The position numbers and the translations under genes are program-made. 64,000 nt of DNA from Bacillus sp. BA3 (GTDB taxonomy: Bacteria; Bacillota; Bacilli; Bacillales; DSM-1321): NCBI GenBank assembly GCA_002835675.1, contig PIZR01000003.1, forward strand, positions 248,001 to 312,000, in the 5' to 3' direction. Below, in pieces: positions 30,414 through 39,197 of this stretch. The notes beneath the pieces are model-generated. The model was not told the origin of the DNA. It did not search any database and worked only from the letters and a program-made list of their open reading frames with translations. Numbering within the stretch: the first letter of the stretch is position 1; each line of letters opens with the position of its first letter.

Positions 30414-31089
30414 ATCCGTAATCACCTCGATGTTCATCGCGAACTATTTTTCCACTTTCAATGGCAATGACACGTCGTTTAATATTGTTGACGATGTCCC
30501 TATTATGAGTGGCCATGACAAGTGTAGTTCCGCGTTTATTAATTTCTTCAAATATGTTCATGATTTCCCATGATGTTTCGGGATCAAGATTACCTGTAGG
30601 CTCGTCGGCTATGACTACCTTGGGATCATTGACGATCGAACGTGCTATTGCAACCCTTTGCTGTTCCCCACCAGATAACTCGGAAGGCAGCATTCTTGCT
30701 TTATGCTTAATGCCAACCAGATCAAGGACTTCCATGACTCTCTTTTTGATTTCTTCTGGTTCCTTTTCAATAACTTCCATGGCAAAAGCAACATTTTCAT
30801 ATACAGTGAATGTTTGAAGGAGTTTAAAATCTTGGAATACCATACCGATATTACGGCGGAATAGAGGAACTTTCGAATTGCGGATACTTGGCAGGCTAAG
30901 GCCATTGACCAAGATATTACCGCTTGTAGGCTTTTCTTCCCTATACATCATTTTGATGAAGGTCGATTTTCCGGCACCGCTCGGACCCACTACATAAACG
31001 AACTCGCCTGCCTTTATTTTCACATTGATTCCATTAATGGCAATTACGCCATTTGGATATGTCTTTTTCACATCTATCATTTCTATCAT
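30403..31089 (-). CDS. ftsE: Cell division ATP-binding protein FtsE
   Basis: ABC ATPase partner of FtsX, 228 residues. Walker A GPSGAGKSTF, Q-loop, signature LSGGEQQRVAIAR, Walker B VVIADEPTGNLDPET and the H-loop ATHN are all present. It heads an ftsE-ftsX-M23 hydrolase-ctpB run on the minus strand and is separated from cccB upstream by a terminator. Confidence 0.96.
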   Translation of the reverse strand: MIEMIDVKKTYPNGVIAINGINVKIKAGEFVYVVGPSGAGKSTFIKMMYREEKPTSGNILVNGLSLPSIRNSKVPLFRRNIGMVFQDFKLLQTFTVYENVAFAMEVIEKEPEEIKKRVMEVLDLVGIKHKARMLPSELSGGEQQRVAIARSIVNDPKVVIADEPTGNLDPETSWEIMNIFEEINKRGTTLVMATHNRDIVNNIKRRVIAIESGKIVRDEHRGDYGYEI

Positions 31090-31348
31090 TCTAAAACCAC
31101 CTAATTTGCTTGGATTATCACTATGTACCTACAGCTTTTTCGACAATTTTCACTGAAATCTGACAGGAAACTCTCTTACTTGAGCACAGAAACATTATAA
31201 CATCATATTTTGTCAAATTAAGCATAAAAAATATTACAGTTTCATTTCAGTTAGACATATATCAACATCTATGTAATAATTCCAGGATTTGATTGCTTGA
31301 AAAGGGGGTTAAATGTGAGTTGTCACGAGGTTTATTAAAGGAGGCTAA

Positions 31349-31380
31349 ATGAAACGTCCTGCTAAGCAGGACGTTTCATT
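31349..31380 (-). terminator. cccB terminator
   Basis: GAAACGTCCTGC and GCAGGACGTTTC arms with a minimal loop, starting 6 bases beyond the cccB stop. Confidence 0.75.
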
Positions 31381-31385
31381 AATCA

Positions 31386-31727
31386 TTATTTATGTTCAGC
31401 AAGCCATTCAGCGACCATGCTCGCTTCCTTGCCCTGGATTATACCTTTTGGCATTCCGCCTTGACCATTCGCAATGACTTTTTCGATGTCTGCTTTTGAT
31501 AGCTTAGAACCGACCTTCGTTAAATTCGGTCCTACGCCGCCTTCAAGATTCACTGCATGACAACTTGAACATTTGTTTTCATAAATTTTTGCGGCATCAC
31601 CGGCATCTGCCGTAGTCGTTTCATTATTTTCACTTGCAGGCTCTTTATCTGCAGCATCATCGGTCCCACCGCATGCAGCCAAGGCCAAAGAAGTACCCAA
31701 AATTAAGGCTAACCACTTCATTTTCAT
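31386..31727 (-). CDS. cccB: Cytochrome c-551 lipoprotein
   Basis: A small membrane-tethered c-type cytochrome of 113 residues. The signal peptide ends at lipobox LALAAC, an acidic/Thr linker follows, and heme is attached at CSSCH with a distal Met in GGMPKGI. In B. subtilis CccB feeds electrons toward terminal oxidases. I set the start at MKMKW (31727) behind GAGGGGG; upstream residues in the frame belong to the yvjA end region. Position between ftsE and yvjA matches B. subtilis. Confidence 0.92.
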   Translation of the reverse strand: MKMKWLALILGTSLALAACGGTDDAADKEPASENNETTTADAGDAAKIYENKCSSCHAVNLEGGVGPNLTKVGSKLSKADIEKVIANGQGGMPKGIIQGKEASMVAEWLAEHK

Positions 31728-31776
31728 TGAATTTACCCCCTCTGATTTATACCAGCACAAGAACATTATACCAATT

Positions 31777-32640
31777 TCAATCCAGTTTAAAACCCTCCCC
31801 AAGTACCTCCGATGCGTCCATTACAATTACAAACGCTTTAGGGTCAACGAGTTTCACCAATTGTTTCAATTTGGTGAATTCTGACTGGTCTATTACGCAC
31901 ATCAAAATTGGACGAGTAACATCTGTATAGCCGCCATACCCGGATATGCCTGTTACACCCCGGTCCAGCTCATGTATGATAGCATCCCTTACTTCCATTT
32001 CTTTATTCGTGATGATTAATGACATCTTCGAACGGTTCAATCCAACCTGGACGAGGTCTATCGTCTTGCTTGTCACATACAATCCAATCAATGCATAAAG
32101 CCCTTTTTCAATATCAAAAACGATGGCAGCACTTAAAACGATGATTCCATCAATGACTGCCACACAGGTTCCTAATGACAGATGGGTATACTTATGGAAA
32201 ATCTGTGCCGCCAAATCGGTCCCGCCTGTGGAACCCTTCCCTCGAAAGACGATCCCCAGCCCAAGTCCGACCATCATCCCTCCGCAAATCGAACCAAGCA
32301 ATGCATCATTCGTCCATGCATCCCAATCCTTTGTCAGAAATACCACTAAAGGCAGAAACAAGGTTCCAATCAAGCTTTTGGCTCCGAAATGTCTTCCAAG
32401 GATAATAAGCCCCGCAATGAACAAAGGGATATTAAAACCCCAAAGAACGTAGGCTGGCTCCCAACCGAGAGTAGAACCGAGAATCGTGCTAATTCCACTG
32501 ACCCCGCCAGATGCGACCTGGTTAGGCAGTAAGAATACATTAAAACCAATGGCAATTATGGATGAACCGACAATCACCAATCCATACTCCGTTAACTTTT
32601 GAATTAAAGGGTGCTTCTGCTCCCGGTATCTTTTCTTCAT
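31777..32640 (-). CDS. yvjA: YitT/DUF161-family membrane protein YvjA
   Basis: About 287 residues: five or six membrane helices with the ASGGVSGISTIL and GSTGGTDLAAQI glycine-rich motifs of the YitT family, followed by a C-terminal cytoplasmic DUF2179 domain. Function is unknown. Start 32640 is chosen for AGGAGA 10 nt upstream; an ATG further up at 32667 lacks a site. Synteny with B. subtilis between prfB and cccB is conserved. Confidence 0.88.
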   Translation of the reverse strand: MKKRYREQKHPLIQKLTEYGLVIVGSSIIAIGFNVFLLPNQVASGGVSGISTILGSTLGWEPAYVLWGFNIPLFIAGLIILGRHFGAKSLIGTLFLPLVVFLTKDWDAWTNDALLGSICGGMMVGLGLGIVFRGKGSTGGTDLAAQIFHKYTHLSLGTCVAVIDGIIVLSAAIVFDIEKGLYALIGLYVTSKTIDLVQVGLNRSKMSLIITNKEMEVRDAIIHELDRGVTGISGYGGYTDVTRPILMCVIDQSEFTKLKQLVKLVDPKAFVIVMDASEVLGEGFKLD

Positions 32641-32751
32641 TTTGCATAAGTCTCCTCGAACCATCATTATTATCTAGTATTGGCCGAACGAGGTAGAGCA
32701 TCCCTTTTCAATCCTGTAAATGTCAGCCAGAAGATTCGTTAAAAAGGAAAA

Positions 32752-32787
32752 AATAAAAAAGTCGGACCGTGGAAACCGGTCCGACTG
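32752..32787 (-). terminator. prfB terminator
   Basis: AGTCGGACCG and CGGTCCGACT arms followed by six T's on the minus strand; 8 bases beyond the prfB stop. Confidence 0.85.
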
Positions 32788-32794
32788 GCTGATC

Positions 32795-33893
32795 TTATAA
32801 TTTTGAACGCAAGTACGCATCAATGAACATATCGATATCGCCATCCATGACAGCTCCCAAGTTTCCGGTCTCCGCACTGGTACGGTGATCTTTAACCATG
32901 GAATACGGGTGGAAAACATAAGAACGAATTTGGCTTCCCCAGCCAATTTCCTTTTGCTCACCACGGATTTCATCCAAATCCGCTTGTTGCTGTTCAATTT
33001 CACGTTGATACAATTTGGCTTTCAGCATATTCATTGCTTGGGCCTTGTTTTTGATTTGAGATCTCTCGTTTTGGCACGTTACCACGGTGTTCGTAGGTAT
33101 ATGGGTGATCCGGACTGCCGAGTCCGTTGTATTGATATGCTGACCACCTGCACCACTTGCCCGGTACGTATCGACTTTCAAATCTTCCGTACGTATTTCT
33201 ATATTGATCGTTTCATCGAATTCCGGCATGACTTCACATGAAACGAATGAAGTATGGCGTCGTCCTGAGGAATCGAAAGGAGAAATACGAACAAGACGGT
33301 GTACCCCTTTTTCCGCTTTCAAATAACCATAGGCGTTATGGCCTTTGAAAATTAAAGTGACACTCTTGATACCAGCTTCATCACCTGGAAGGTAATCAAG
33401 GGTTTCCACTTTAAAGCCTCTTTTTTCACCCCATCTTGTATACATGCGCAGCAGCATGGAACCCCAATCCTGGGACTCCGTTCCGCCTGCACCAGGATGC
33501 AGTTCAAGAATGGCATTTTTCGAGTCATATTCTTCACTTAGTAAAAGTTGAAGTTCAAAGTCGTTCATCTTTTGTGCAAGAACCGTGATCTCTTCTTCCA
33601 GCTCCGCTAAAAGTTCTTGATCATTCTCCTCTTTCACTAATTCATATGTCAAATCCAGATTTTCATATGATTCATTCAGGTCGGATAATTGATTGACTTG
33701 TTCTTTTAAACCATTCGTTTCATTGATGACAGTTTGTGCCTTTTGCTGATCATTCCAAAAATCGGGATGTGTCATCTCATTTTCTAGCTGTGCGATTCGT
33801 GCCTCTTTTTCATCTAAGTCAAAGAGACCCCCTAAAGTCCGTTAATCGTTGCGCTGTCCGTTCAAGTTCATTTCTAATTTCTGCTAATTCCAT
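32795..33893 (-). CDS. prfB: Peptide chain release factor 2, programmed +1 frameshift
   Basis: Release factor for UGA and UAA stops. Translation starts at ATG 33893 (behind GAGGTGA), runs 24 codons and meets UGA at 33821-33819 in the context CTT TGA C. A Shine-Dalgarno-like AGGGGG just upstream promotes slippage into +1, giving GAC and a total of 365 residues. This is the known autoregulatory switch: low RF2 allows frameshifting. The GGQ peptidyl-hydrolysis motif is in [15 protein letters not shown]. The long second frame alone (from 33775) is not the real gene. It follows secA. Confidence 0.96.
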
Positions 33894-33917
33894 TTCTCTT
33901 CACCTCATTAAGTATGT

Positions 33918-33942
33918 TAAAAAAAATCCCTGAAGAGGGATT
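33918..33942 (-). terminator. Terminator between secA and prfB
   Basis: AATCCC and GGGATT arms with a 6-nt loop and eight T's on the minus strand, suggesting prfB also has its own promoter or partial read-through. Confidence 0.6.
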
Positions 33943-34064
33943 CCCTTCATTACAAATAAAACCTCTCCAAACTATATGCAAATGTATACCTTTATGCAAA
34001 CAAAACATGAAAAGAGGCGGCAAGCCTTACACTTAACCGTCCCATAATCATTATACACCTAACT

Positions 34065-36578
34065 TTAACCTAAATTGCCATGGCAATTCTTATATTTTTT
34101 ACCGCTGCCGCATGGGCATAACGCGTTTCGGCCAACGTCTTCCTTTTTACGGGCAGGGGCTTTTTTCACTTTTCCCCCGTCTTCTTCCTTCGGATTGACC
34201 GCTTGTCCTTTTATGACTTCCTTACGTTCCAAATTGTTTCGGATTTCGGCCTTCATGATGTATTTTGCGACTTCATCTTCCATTGAAGCAATCATCGCTT
34301 CAAACATTGCGAAACCTTCTGATTGATATTCACGAAGCGGATCAATCTGGCCATAAGCACGAAGGTGGATCCCTTGGCGCAATTGCTCCATCGCATCAAT
34401 ATGGTCCATCCACTTGCTATCGACGGCACGAAGAACGATTACTTTTTCGAATTCACGCATTTGTTCTTCAGATAGCTCTTCTTCTTTTTGGTCATAGCTT
34501 TCTTTCACTTTTGCTAAAATGAACTCAACCAATTCCGATTCATTTTTCCCTTCCAAATCAGCTACAGTGATTGAACCTTCATTGAATAGGTTACCATTCA
34601 GGTAATCGACAAGGCCTTGTAAATTCCAGCCTTCCTCATCACCCATTGGTGCAAACGCGACAACATTTCGCTGGATGGATGCCGTGATCATCGTTTCGAC
34701 GATTTCACGTAAGTTGTCACTTTCCATGACATCGAAACGCTGTTTATAGATAATTTCCCGTTGTTGACGGAGAACATCATCATACTGCAGTAATTGCTTA
34801 CGTGAATCGAAGTTATTGCCTTCGACCCGTTTCTGTGCGGATTCAACGGCCCTTGTCACCATTTTGCTTTGAATTGGCTGGGAATCATCCATACCAAGGC
34901 GCGCCATCATGTTTTTCATGTTATCCGAACCGAAGCGGCGCATCAATTCATCTTCCATTGATAAATAGAATTGAGTGACCCCTGGATCTCCCTGACGGCC
35001 GGACCGACCACGCAGCTGGTTATCTATACGCCTGCTTTCATGACGTTCCGTACCGATTACAGCAAGGCCCCCAAGCTCCTTGACACCTTCTCCAAGCTTG
35101 ATATCCGTACCGCGCCCTGCCATGTTCGTAGCGATCGTAACTGAGCCTTGATTACCTGCATTCGCAATGATTTCCGCTTCACGCTCATGGTTCTTGGCAT
35201 TCAAAACATCGTGAGGGATTCCTTTTTTGGATAAATAGGCAGATATGACTTCAGATGTTTCGATGGCAACCGTACCGACAAGCACAGGCTGACCCTTTGT
35301 ATAGCGTTCGGCGATGTCTTCCACAACAGCCTTGAATTTGCCATCAGTTGTCGCGTATATAAGATCTGCCCTGTCGTCCCTGATGATATTCCTGTTTGTC
35401 GGGATCGCAATTACATTCATATTATAAATATTGCGGAATTCTTCTTCTTCCGTTTTGGCTGTTCCGGTCATACCTGAAAGCTTTTCATACATCCTGAAAT
35501 AGTTCTGGAATGTAATCGTCGCAAGAGTCATGCTTTCATTTTGAATCTCAAGTCCTTCTTTCGCTTCGATCGCCTGGTGGAGACCTTCACTGTAACGGCG
35601 GCCTTTCATCAAACGGCCAGTGAATTGGTCAACGATGACTATCTCGCCTTCCTGGACAACATAATCCACATCCAAATGCATGGAAACATGTGCCTTTAAC
35701 GCCTGATTGATATGATGATTCAAAGTAACGTGATTAATATCGAATAAATTATCGATATTAAACGCTTTTTCAGCTCGATTCATCCCATCTTCCGTCAGCT
35801 GAACACCTTTTGTCTTTTCATCATATGTGTAGTCGGTTTCTTTTTTCAAGGTTTTTACAAACGCATTGGCCTGGATATACAGCTGAGCCGATTTTTGTGC
35901 AGAGCCGGAAATGATCAATGGCGTTCTTGCCTCATCGATCAAAATCGAATCGACCTCATCAATGACAGCGAAGTGCAGCGGGCGCTGTACCATTTGTTCT
36001 TTATATAACACCATATTGTCACGAAGATAATCAAAACCTAACTCATTATTCGTACTGTACGTAATGTCAGCATTGTACGCCGCCTGTTTTTCTTCTTTAG
36101 AATGACTGTTCAAATTCAACCCGACGGTCAAACCAAGGAAATCATACAATACACCCATCTCGGTGGCATCACGGTGTGCCAAGTATTCATTGACAGTAAC
36201 GACATGTACACCTTTACCGGTAAGCGCGTTTAAATAAACCGGCATGGTGGATGTTAAGGTTTTACCTTCCCCTGTTTTCATCTCGGAGATATTTCCATCA
36301 TGAAGTGATGCCCCACCCATGATTTGAACACGATAAGGATATAAGCCCAGAGCACGCTTTGCCCCTTCACGTGCAACCGCAAAAGCCTCAACAAGCAAAT
36401 CATCAACGGTTTCCCCATTTTGATAACGCTCTTTAAATTCACCCGTTTTGGCACGCAACTGTTCATCCGATAACCCCGCCGTCTCATCAGCCAGCGCTTC
36501 GACCTGATCGGCGATTTTTTCTAAACGTTTGATTTCTCGCTTATTCGGATCAAAAACTTTATTTAATATATTAAGCAT
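34065..36578 (-). CDS. secA: Protein translocase motor SecA
   Basis: The ATPase that drives preproteins through SecYEG. The 837-residue protein has nucleotide-binding domain 1 (Walker [27 protein letters not shown]), the preprotein cross-linking domain, NBD2 ([36 protein letters not shown]) and a C-terminal zinc-binding tail [13 protein letters not shown] that contacts SecB/ribosome-type partners or lipids. Length and domain order are normal for Bacillus. Confidence 0.98.
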   Translation of the reverse strand: MLNILNKVFDPNKREIKRLEKIADQVEALADETAGLSDEQLRAKTGEFKERYQNGETVDDLLVEAFAVAREGAKRALGLYPYRVQIMGGASLHDGNISEMKTGEGKTLTSTMPVYLNALTGKGVHVVTVNEYLAHRDATEMGVLYDFLGLTVGLNLNSHSKEEKQAAYNADITYSTNNELGFDYLRDNMVLYKEQMVQRPLHFAVIDEVDSILIDEARTPLIISGSAQKSAQLYIQANAFVKTLKKETDYTYDEKTKGVQLTEDGMNRAEKAFNIDNLFDINHVTLNHHINQALKAHVSMHLDVDYVVQEGEIVIVDQFTGRLMKGRRYSEGLHQAIEAKEGLEIQNESMTLATITFQNYFRMYEKLSGMTGTAKTEEEEFRNIYNMNVIAIPTNRNIIRDDRADLIYATTDGKFKAVVEDIAERYTKGQPVLVGTVAIETSEVISAYLSKKGIPHDVLNAKNHEREAEIIANAGNQGSVTIATNMAGRGTDIKLGEGVKELGGLAVIGTERHESRRIDNQLRGRSGRQGDPGVTQFYLSMEDELMRRFGSDNMKNMMARLGMDDSQPIQSKMVTRAVESAQKRVEGNNFDSRKQLLQYDDVLRQQREIIYKQRFDVMESDNLREIVETMITASIQRNVVAFAPMGDEEGWNLQGLVDYLNGNLFNEGSITVADLEGKNESELVEFILAKVKESYDQKEEELSEEQMREFEKVIVLRAVDSKWMDHIDAMEQLRQGIHLRAYGQIDPLREYQSEGFAMFEAMIASMEDEVAKYIMKAEIRNNLERKEVIKGQAVNPKEEDGGKVKKAPARKKEDVGRNALCPCGSGKKYKNCHGNLG

Positions 36579-36998
36579 TCAATAACGCTCCTCTATTATG
36601 GTAATGATCGTTCAATGACAAAATTCATATAAGTAAGAAGAAACACACTTCTATTATTACTAATGCACGCTTAATTTTACCACTTCTATCATAGAGGTAC
36701 AACTTCATGTCACTTCCCTGGTATAGACCTGAATTCAATTCTTGCGAAAAACAATGGATAAATGAGGAGTAAAACTGTTAAAATAGAAGGAAGTATAAAA
36801 AATATGTTGCTAACTCCCCACTATTCCATATGTAAATGTGAATTATCCATAACCTTCCATCACTAGATGCTGTGTGTCCTCTCTAGCGATAGCATGTCAA
36901 GGTAATCCAACCTTACAGTCGTCTTGTTTTGAATGATAAGATTGGCTACTGACACTTATTAGCGGAAGATAAATAGAACATGTTTCGAGGTGGTATTG
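36579..36998. other. Divergent intergenic region secA / sinR
   Basis: About 420 bases of AT-rich sequence that must hold the secA and sinR promoters. I could not pick a promoter with confidence, and there is no coding frame or strong hairpin. Confidence 0.5.
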
Positions 36999-37322
36999 AT
37001 GATTGGTGAACGTGTAAAAAAACTGCGAGAAGAAAAGAAAATGTCGATGACTGAACTTGCCGATAAAGCGGGTGTGGCAAAGTCTTATTTAAGTTCGCTC
37101 GAGCGGAACTTACAAACGAATCCTTCTATTCAATTTCTTGAAAAAATCTCCGCCGTACTAAACATTCCTGTTGATGCCCTGCTTTATGATGCACCAAATA
37201 AGGAAACCTTAGACACTGACTGGATGAAAATCGTTGAGGAAGCCATGAATTCGGGTGTCTCAAAACAACAATTCAGGGAATTCATCGAGTTTAATAAATG
37301 GAGAAAAGATAAAGAAGAGTAG
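36999..37322 (+). CDS. sinR: SinR-type master repressor of biofilm genes
   Basis: A 107-residue DNA-binding protein. The N-terminal XRE helix-turn-helix (MTELADKAGVAKSYLSSLER, then NPSIQFLEKISAVLNIPV) is nearly the B. subtilis SinR sequence, and the C-terminal SGVSKQQFREFIEFNKWRK helix hairpin is the tetramerisation/SinI-binding region. In B. subtilis SinR represses matrix operons and is inactivated by SinI. The start is ATG 36999, 6 nt after GAGGTGG; an in-frame GTG at 36990 overlaps that site. The antirepressor gene is not upstream as in B. subtilis but convergent, 149 bases away. Confidence 0.92.
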   Translation: MIGERVKKLREEKKMSMTELADKAGVAKSYLSSLERNLQTNPSIQFLEKISAVLNIPVDALLYDAPNKETLDTDWMKIVEEAMNSGVSKQQFREFIEFNKWRKDKEE

Positions 37323-37407
37323 AGTGGTAGTACACTAGTTTACCTACATAATCCTGAAGAATACAGTTTGAATAAGCTAGACTTGTAGAATCTCAAGGAA
37401 GAATAAA

Positions 37408-37447
37408 CCCTATAAACAGCTAATGAATCGAATTACTGTTTATAGGG
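37408..37447. terminator. Hairpin between sinR and sinI-like gene
   Basis: CCCTATAAACAG and CTGTTTATAGGG arms, 12 bp, with a 16-nt loop; likely a shared end for the two convergent transcripts although T-runs are weak. Confidence 0.6.
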
Positions 37448-37470
37448 ATGTTCTCGAACTTTTTCGTAAG

Positions 37471-37602
37471 CTATTTTCCATTGTTCTCCTCTAATGTTAC
37501 CTCAAGGCTTTCCCGTTTCAAAAAAGCACTGATTTCCTCCTTTTTGAAACCCAAGCTCCTTGCTTCTGAAATCAATTTCACCCATTCTTGATCCATTTCC
37601 AC
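37471..37602 (-). CDS. sinI: SinI-like antirepressor, 43 residues
   Basis: A short gene convergent to sinR. The start is GTG at 37602, 5 nt after AGAGGTGG; ATG 37596 is second choice. The product opens VEMDQEWVKLISEA and continues RSLGFKKEEISAFLKRES, aligning with the Sin-family dimerisation helices of SinI (DQEWVELMVEAKEANISPEE in B. subtilis). It should bind SinR and break its tetramer. It has no DNA-binding domain. A c-di-GMP-I riboswitch lies 41 bases upstream on the same strand. Function is inferred from similarity and the nearby sinR. Confidence 0.82.
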   Translation of the reverse strand: MEMDQEWVKLISEARSLGFKKEEISAFLKRESLEVTLEENNGK

Positions 37603-37643
37603 ATTAGCCACCTCTTTTACCTCCTAAAATACTCCTTGTATTT

Positions 37644-37728
37644 CAGGCAGACCAGCCATCCTAGTCTCGAGGACCTTAGACCTGTGCCTTTGCGCCCTCA
37701 TCTTTCAATAAGTTTGCCTTTGTCGTGG
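37644..37728 (-). promoter_or_regulatory. Cyclic-di-GMP-I (GEMM) riboswitch before sinI-like gene
   Basis: Reading the minus strand, the conserved core appears in order: AGGCAAAC, a short stem closed by a GAAA tetraloop (TTATT GAAA GATGA), GGGCGCAAAGGC, CAGGTCTAAGG, then after a variable stem GGATGGCTGGTCTGCCT. These are the class I c-di-GMP aptamer elements (compare GGCAAACC, GAAA, GGACGCAAAGCC, GGCCTAAACC, GGTAGCGGGGTTACC of the Vibrio Vc2 aptamer from memory). The AGGC and GCCT ends close P1. The expression platform is the ~40 nt before the GTG, holding a weak AAATAC/GTATTT hairpin and AGGAGG; whether ligand turns expression on or off cannot be told. Confidence 0.88.
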
Positions 37729-37891
37729 TATTTATTACCAAATGCATTACTTATAATCATATTATAACGGATACCCACTCCATATATTGCTATTTTATGT
37801 CGGTAATCTACCTAAATGCAAAAACTTTTATCCGACAAATTATTACAAAATTAAGAAAATTCATAGTGCAGGTAATTTATCATAGACTAAT

Positions 37892-38098
37892 TCATTTTCG
37901 TTTTTTTGTATAATAGTGAATATTGCTCTTCTTAATATTTCGTTGCTTTGTATTGATTCTCTCCATTGTAAGTGCATCCAAGGCTTTTTGCGCAGTTAAA
38001 TCCTCACCGCAGGTCGGGCAAAGCCACTTTCCATATTCCGCACTGCTAAAAGAAGCCCTATGGCAAGTATGGCAATTCTTTCGATACAAGTAATCCAA
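37892..38098 (-). CDS. Small zinc-ribbon protein
   Basis: A protein of about 68 residues with two CxxC pairs, CHTCHRASFSSAEYGKWLC and CPTCG, a rubredoxin-like zinc ribbon, then a basic tail. The start is TTG 38098 with AAGGTG about 8 nt upstream; the frame is open further upstream with coding-like sequence (FYKKQFDQGAEG), so a non-standard earlier start is possible. I recognise no named family. It lies between the riboswitch-controlled sinI and hpf, and its upstream region contains GTTCTTT half-sites of SinR type, so it may be a SinR target. Confidence 0.6.
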   Translation of the reverse strand: MDYLYRKNCHTCHRASFSSAEYGKWLCPTCGEDLTAQKALDALTMERINTKQRNIKKSNIHYYTKKRK

Positions 38099-38142
38099 CC
38101 CCTCTGCACCTTGATCAAATTGTTTTTTATAAAAAATCAGCC

Positions 38143-38158
38143 GTTCTTTTTAAAGAAC
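38143..38158. promoter_or_regulatory. Possible SinR operator 1
   Basis: GTTCTTT and its inverted copy AAAGAAC separated by TT. The remembered SinR half-site is GTTCTYT, and inverted pairs with 2-nt spacing occur at epsA in B. subtilis. It lies 45 bases before the zinc-ribbon start. Confidence 0.45.
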
Positions 38159-38225
38159 TTACAATTTGAGTATAGTGCAAAAGAAGGGGGTTATTAAATA
38201 GGTAAAACTGACTATTTATCTTAAT

Positions 38226-38245
38226 AAAGAACAATAATTGTTCTT
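38226..38245. promoter_or_regulatory. Possible SinR operator 2
   Basis: AAAGAAC and GTTCTT in outward orientation around AATAATT form a near-perfect palindrome about 130 bases before the zinc-ribbon gene. Confidence 0.35.
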
Positions 38246-38335
38246 CAAAAGGATTTTTCGTTGATTTGTATTTTATAGAGAACAAAAGAAGCAATCATTC
38301 TTTTCCTTTTCAAACGAATTCTATCAACAGGCATT

Positions 38336-38372
38336 AAAAAAGCACAACCCAAAGGCTGGGCTGTGCTTTTGA
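38336..38372 (-). terminator. hpf terminator
   Basis: AAAAGCACAGCCC pairs with GGGTTGTGCTTTTTT on the minus strand, 14 bases beyond hpf. Confidence 0.85.
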
Positions 38373-38386
38373 TCTTAGAATAATAA

Positions 38387-38944
38387 TTAACTAGGTTCAA
38401 TCAATCCATAGCGTCCATCTTTTCGGCGGTACACTACGTTCGTTGTATTAGTATCCGCATTCGTGTAAACGAAGAAACTGTGACCAAGCATATTCATTTG
38501 TAAAATCGCTTCTTCACTGTCCATCGGCTTTAAATCAAAGCGCTTATTGCGGACCACTTCAATATCATTATCGTCTTCGAATTCATCCACCACTTCGTCA
38601 ACTTCCATATTGAAGGCGAATGAATCTGGTGCAGCTGATAGATTGTTCCGGAACTTACGATTGACCTTCGTTTTATGTTTACGAATTTGGCGTTCAAGCT
38701 TATCATTGATCAAGTCAATGGCAGCATACATATCCGCATTTTCCTCTTCAGCACGAAGAACCAAATTCTGCATGGGAATCGTCACTTCGACCTTTGATGT
38801 ATTATTGTTCACTTTTAAATTCACTAACACATTTGCATCTGGTGTATTGTTAAAATATCGTTCTAACTTGCCAATTTTCTTTTCGACGTATTCTCGAATT
38901 GCTGGAGTTACCTCAATGTTTTCACCGCGTACGTTGTAATTCAT
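38387..38944 (-). CDS. hpf: Ribosome hibernation promoting factor, long form
   Basis: Dimerises 70S ribosomes into inactive 100S particles in stationary phase. The 185-residue protein has the N-terminal S30AE ribosome-binding domain (MNYNVRGENIEVTPAIREYVEKK) and the C-terminal dimerisation domain (PMDSEEAILQMNMLGHSFFVYTNADT). This is B. subtilis YvyD. AGGAGG precedes the ATG. Overlapping sigma-B and sigma-H promoters lie at 38982-39015, fitting stress and stationary-phase induction. Confidence 0.95.
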   Translation of the reverse strand: MNYNVRGENIEVTPAIREYVEKKIGKLERYFNNTPDANVLVNLKVNNNTSKVEVTIPMQNLVLRAEEENADMYAAIDLINDKLERQIRKHKTKVNRKFRNNLSAAPDSFAFNMEVDEVVDEFEDDNDIEVVRNKRFDLKPMDSEEAILQMNMLGHSFFVYTNADTNTTNVVYRRKDGRYGLIEPS

Positions 38945-38981
38945 AAAGTGAGTCCTCCTTAAATTAAGACTATACAGTTAG

Positions 38982-39015
38982 ATTCTACAATACCCCTCCG
39001 GTTCCTTTTAGAAAC
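38982..39015 (-). promoter_or_regulatory. Overlapping sigma-B and sigma-H promoters of hpf
   Basis: Sigma-B: GTTTCT (39015-39010), 14 nt, GGGTAT (38995-38990). Sigma-H: AGGA (39006-39003), 17 nt, GAAT (38985-38982). The same dual control is known for yvyD in B. subtilis. Confidence 0.75.
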
Positions 39016-39197
39016 ACATCATGAAATATGTCGAAATAATGAAACAATTGTCGGAAGGTTTGGAAAGGGGTTGATGTCTGCCCTAGCTTCATTATATCAA
39101 ATGCTATGCTATAAAGAAAAAATTAAGCCTATTTTATTTACAGAAAATTTAAAAATAATTAACATGAAAACCTTTTGGAATCCAAACGGTCGTGTAA

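Noticed and set aside
32795-33775. prfB as a truncated or frameshifted pseudogene.
   Set aside because: The break is the classical RF2 autoregulatory frameshift with its slippery site and upstream Shine-Dalgarno-like element.
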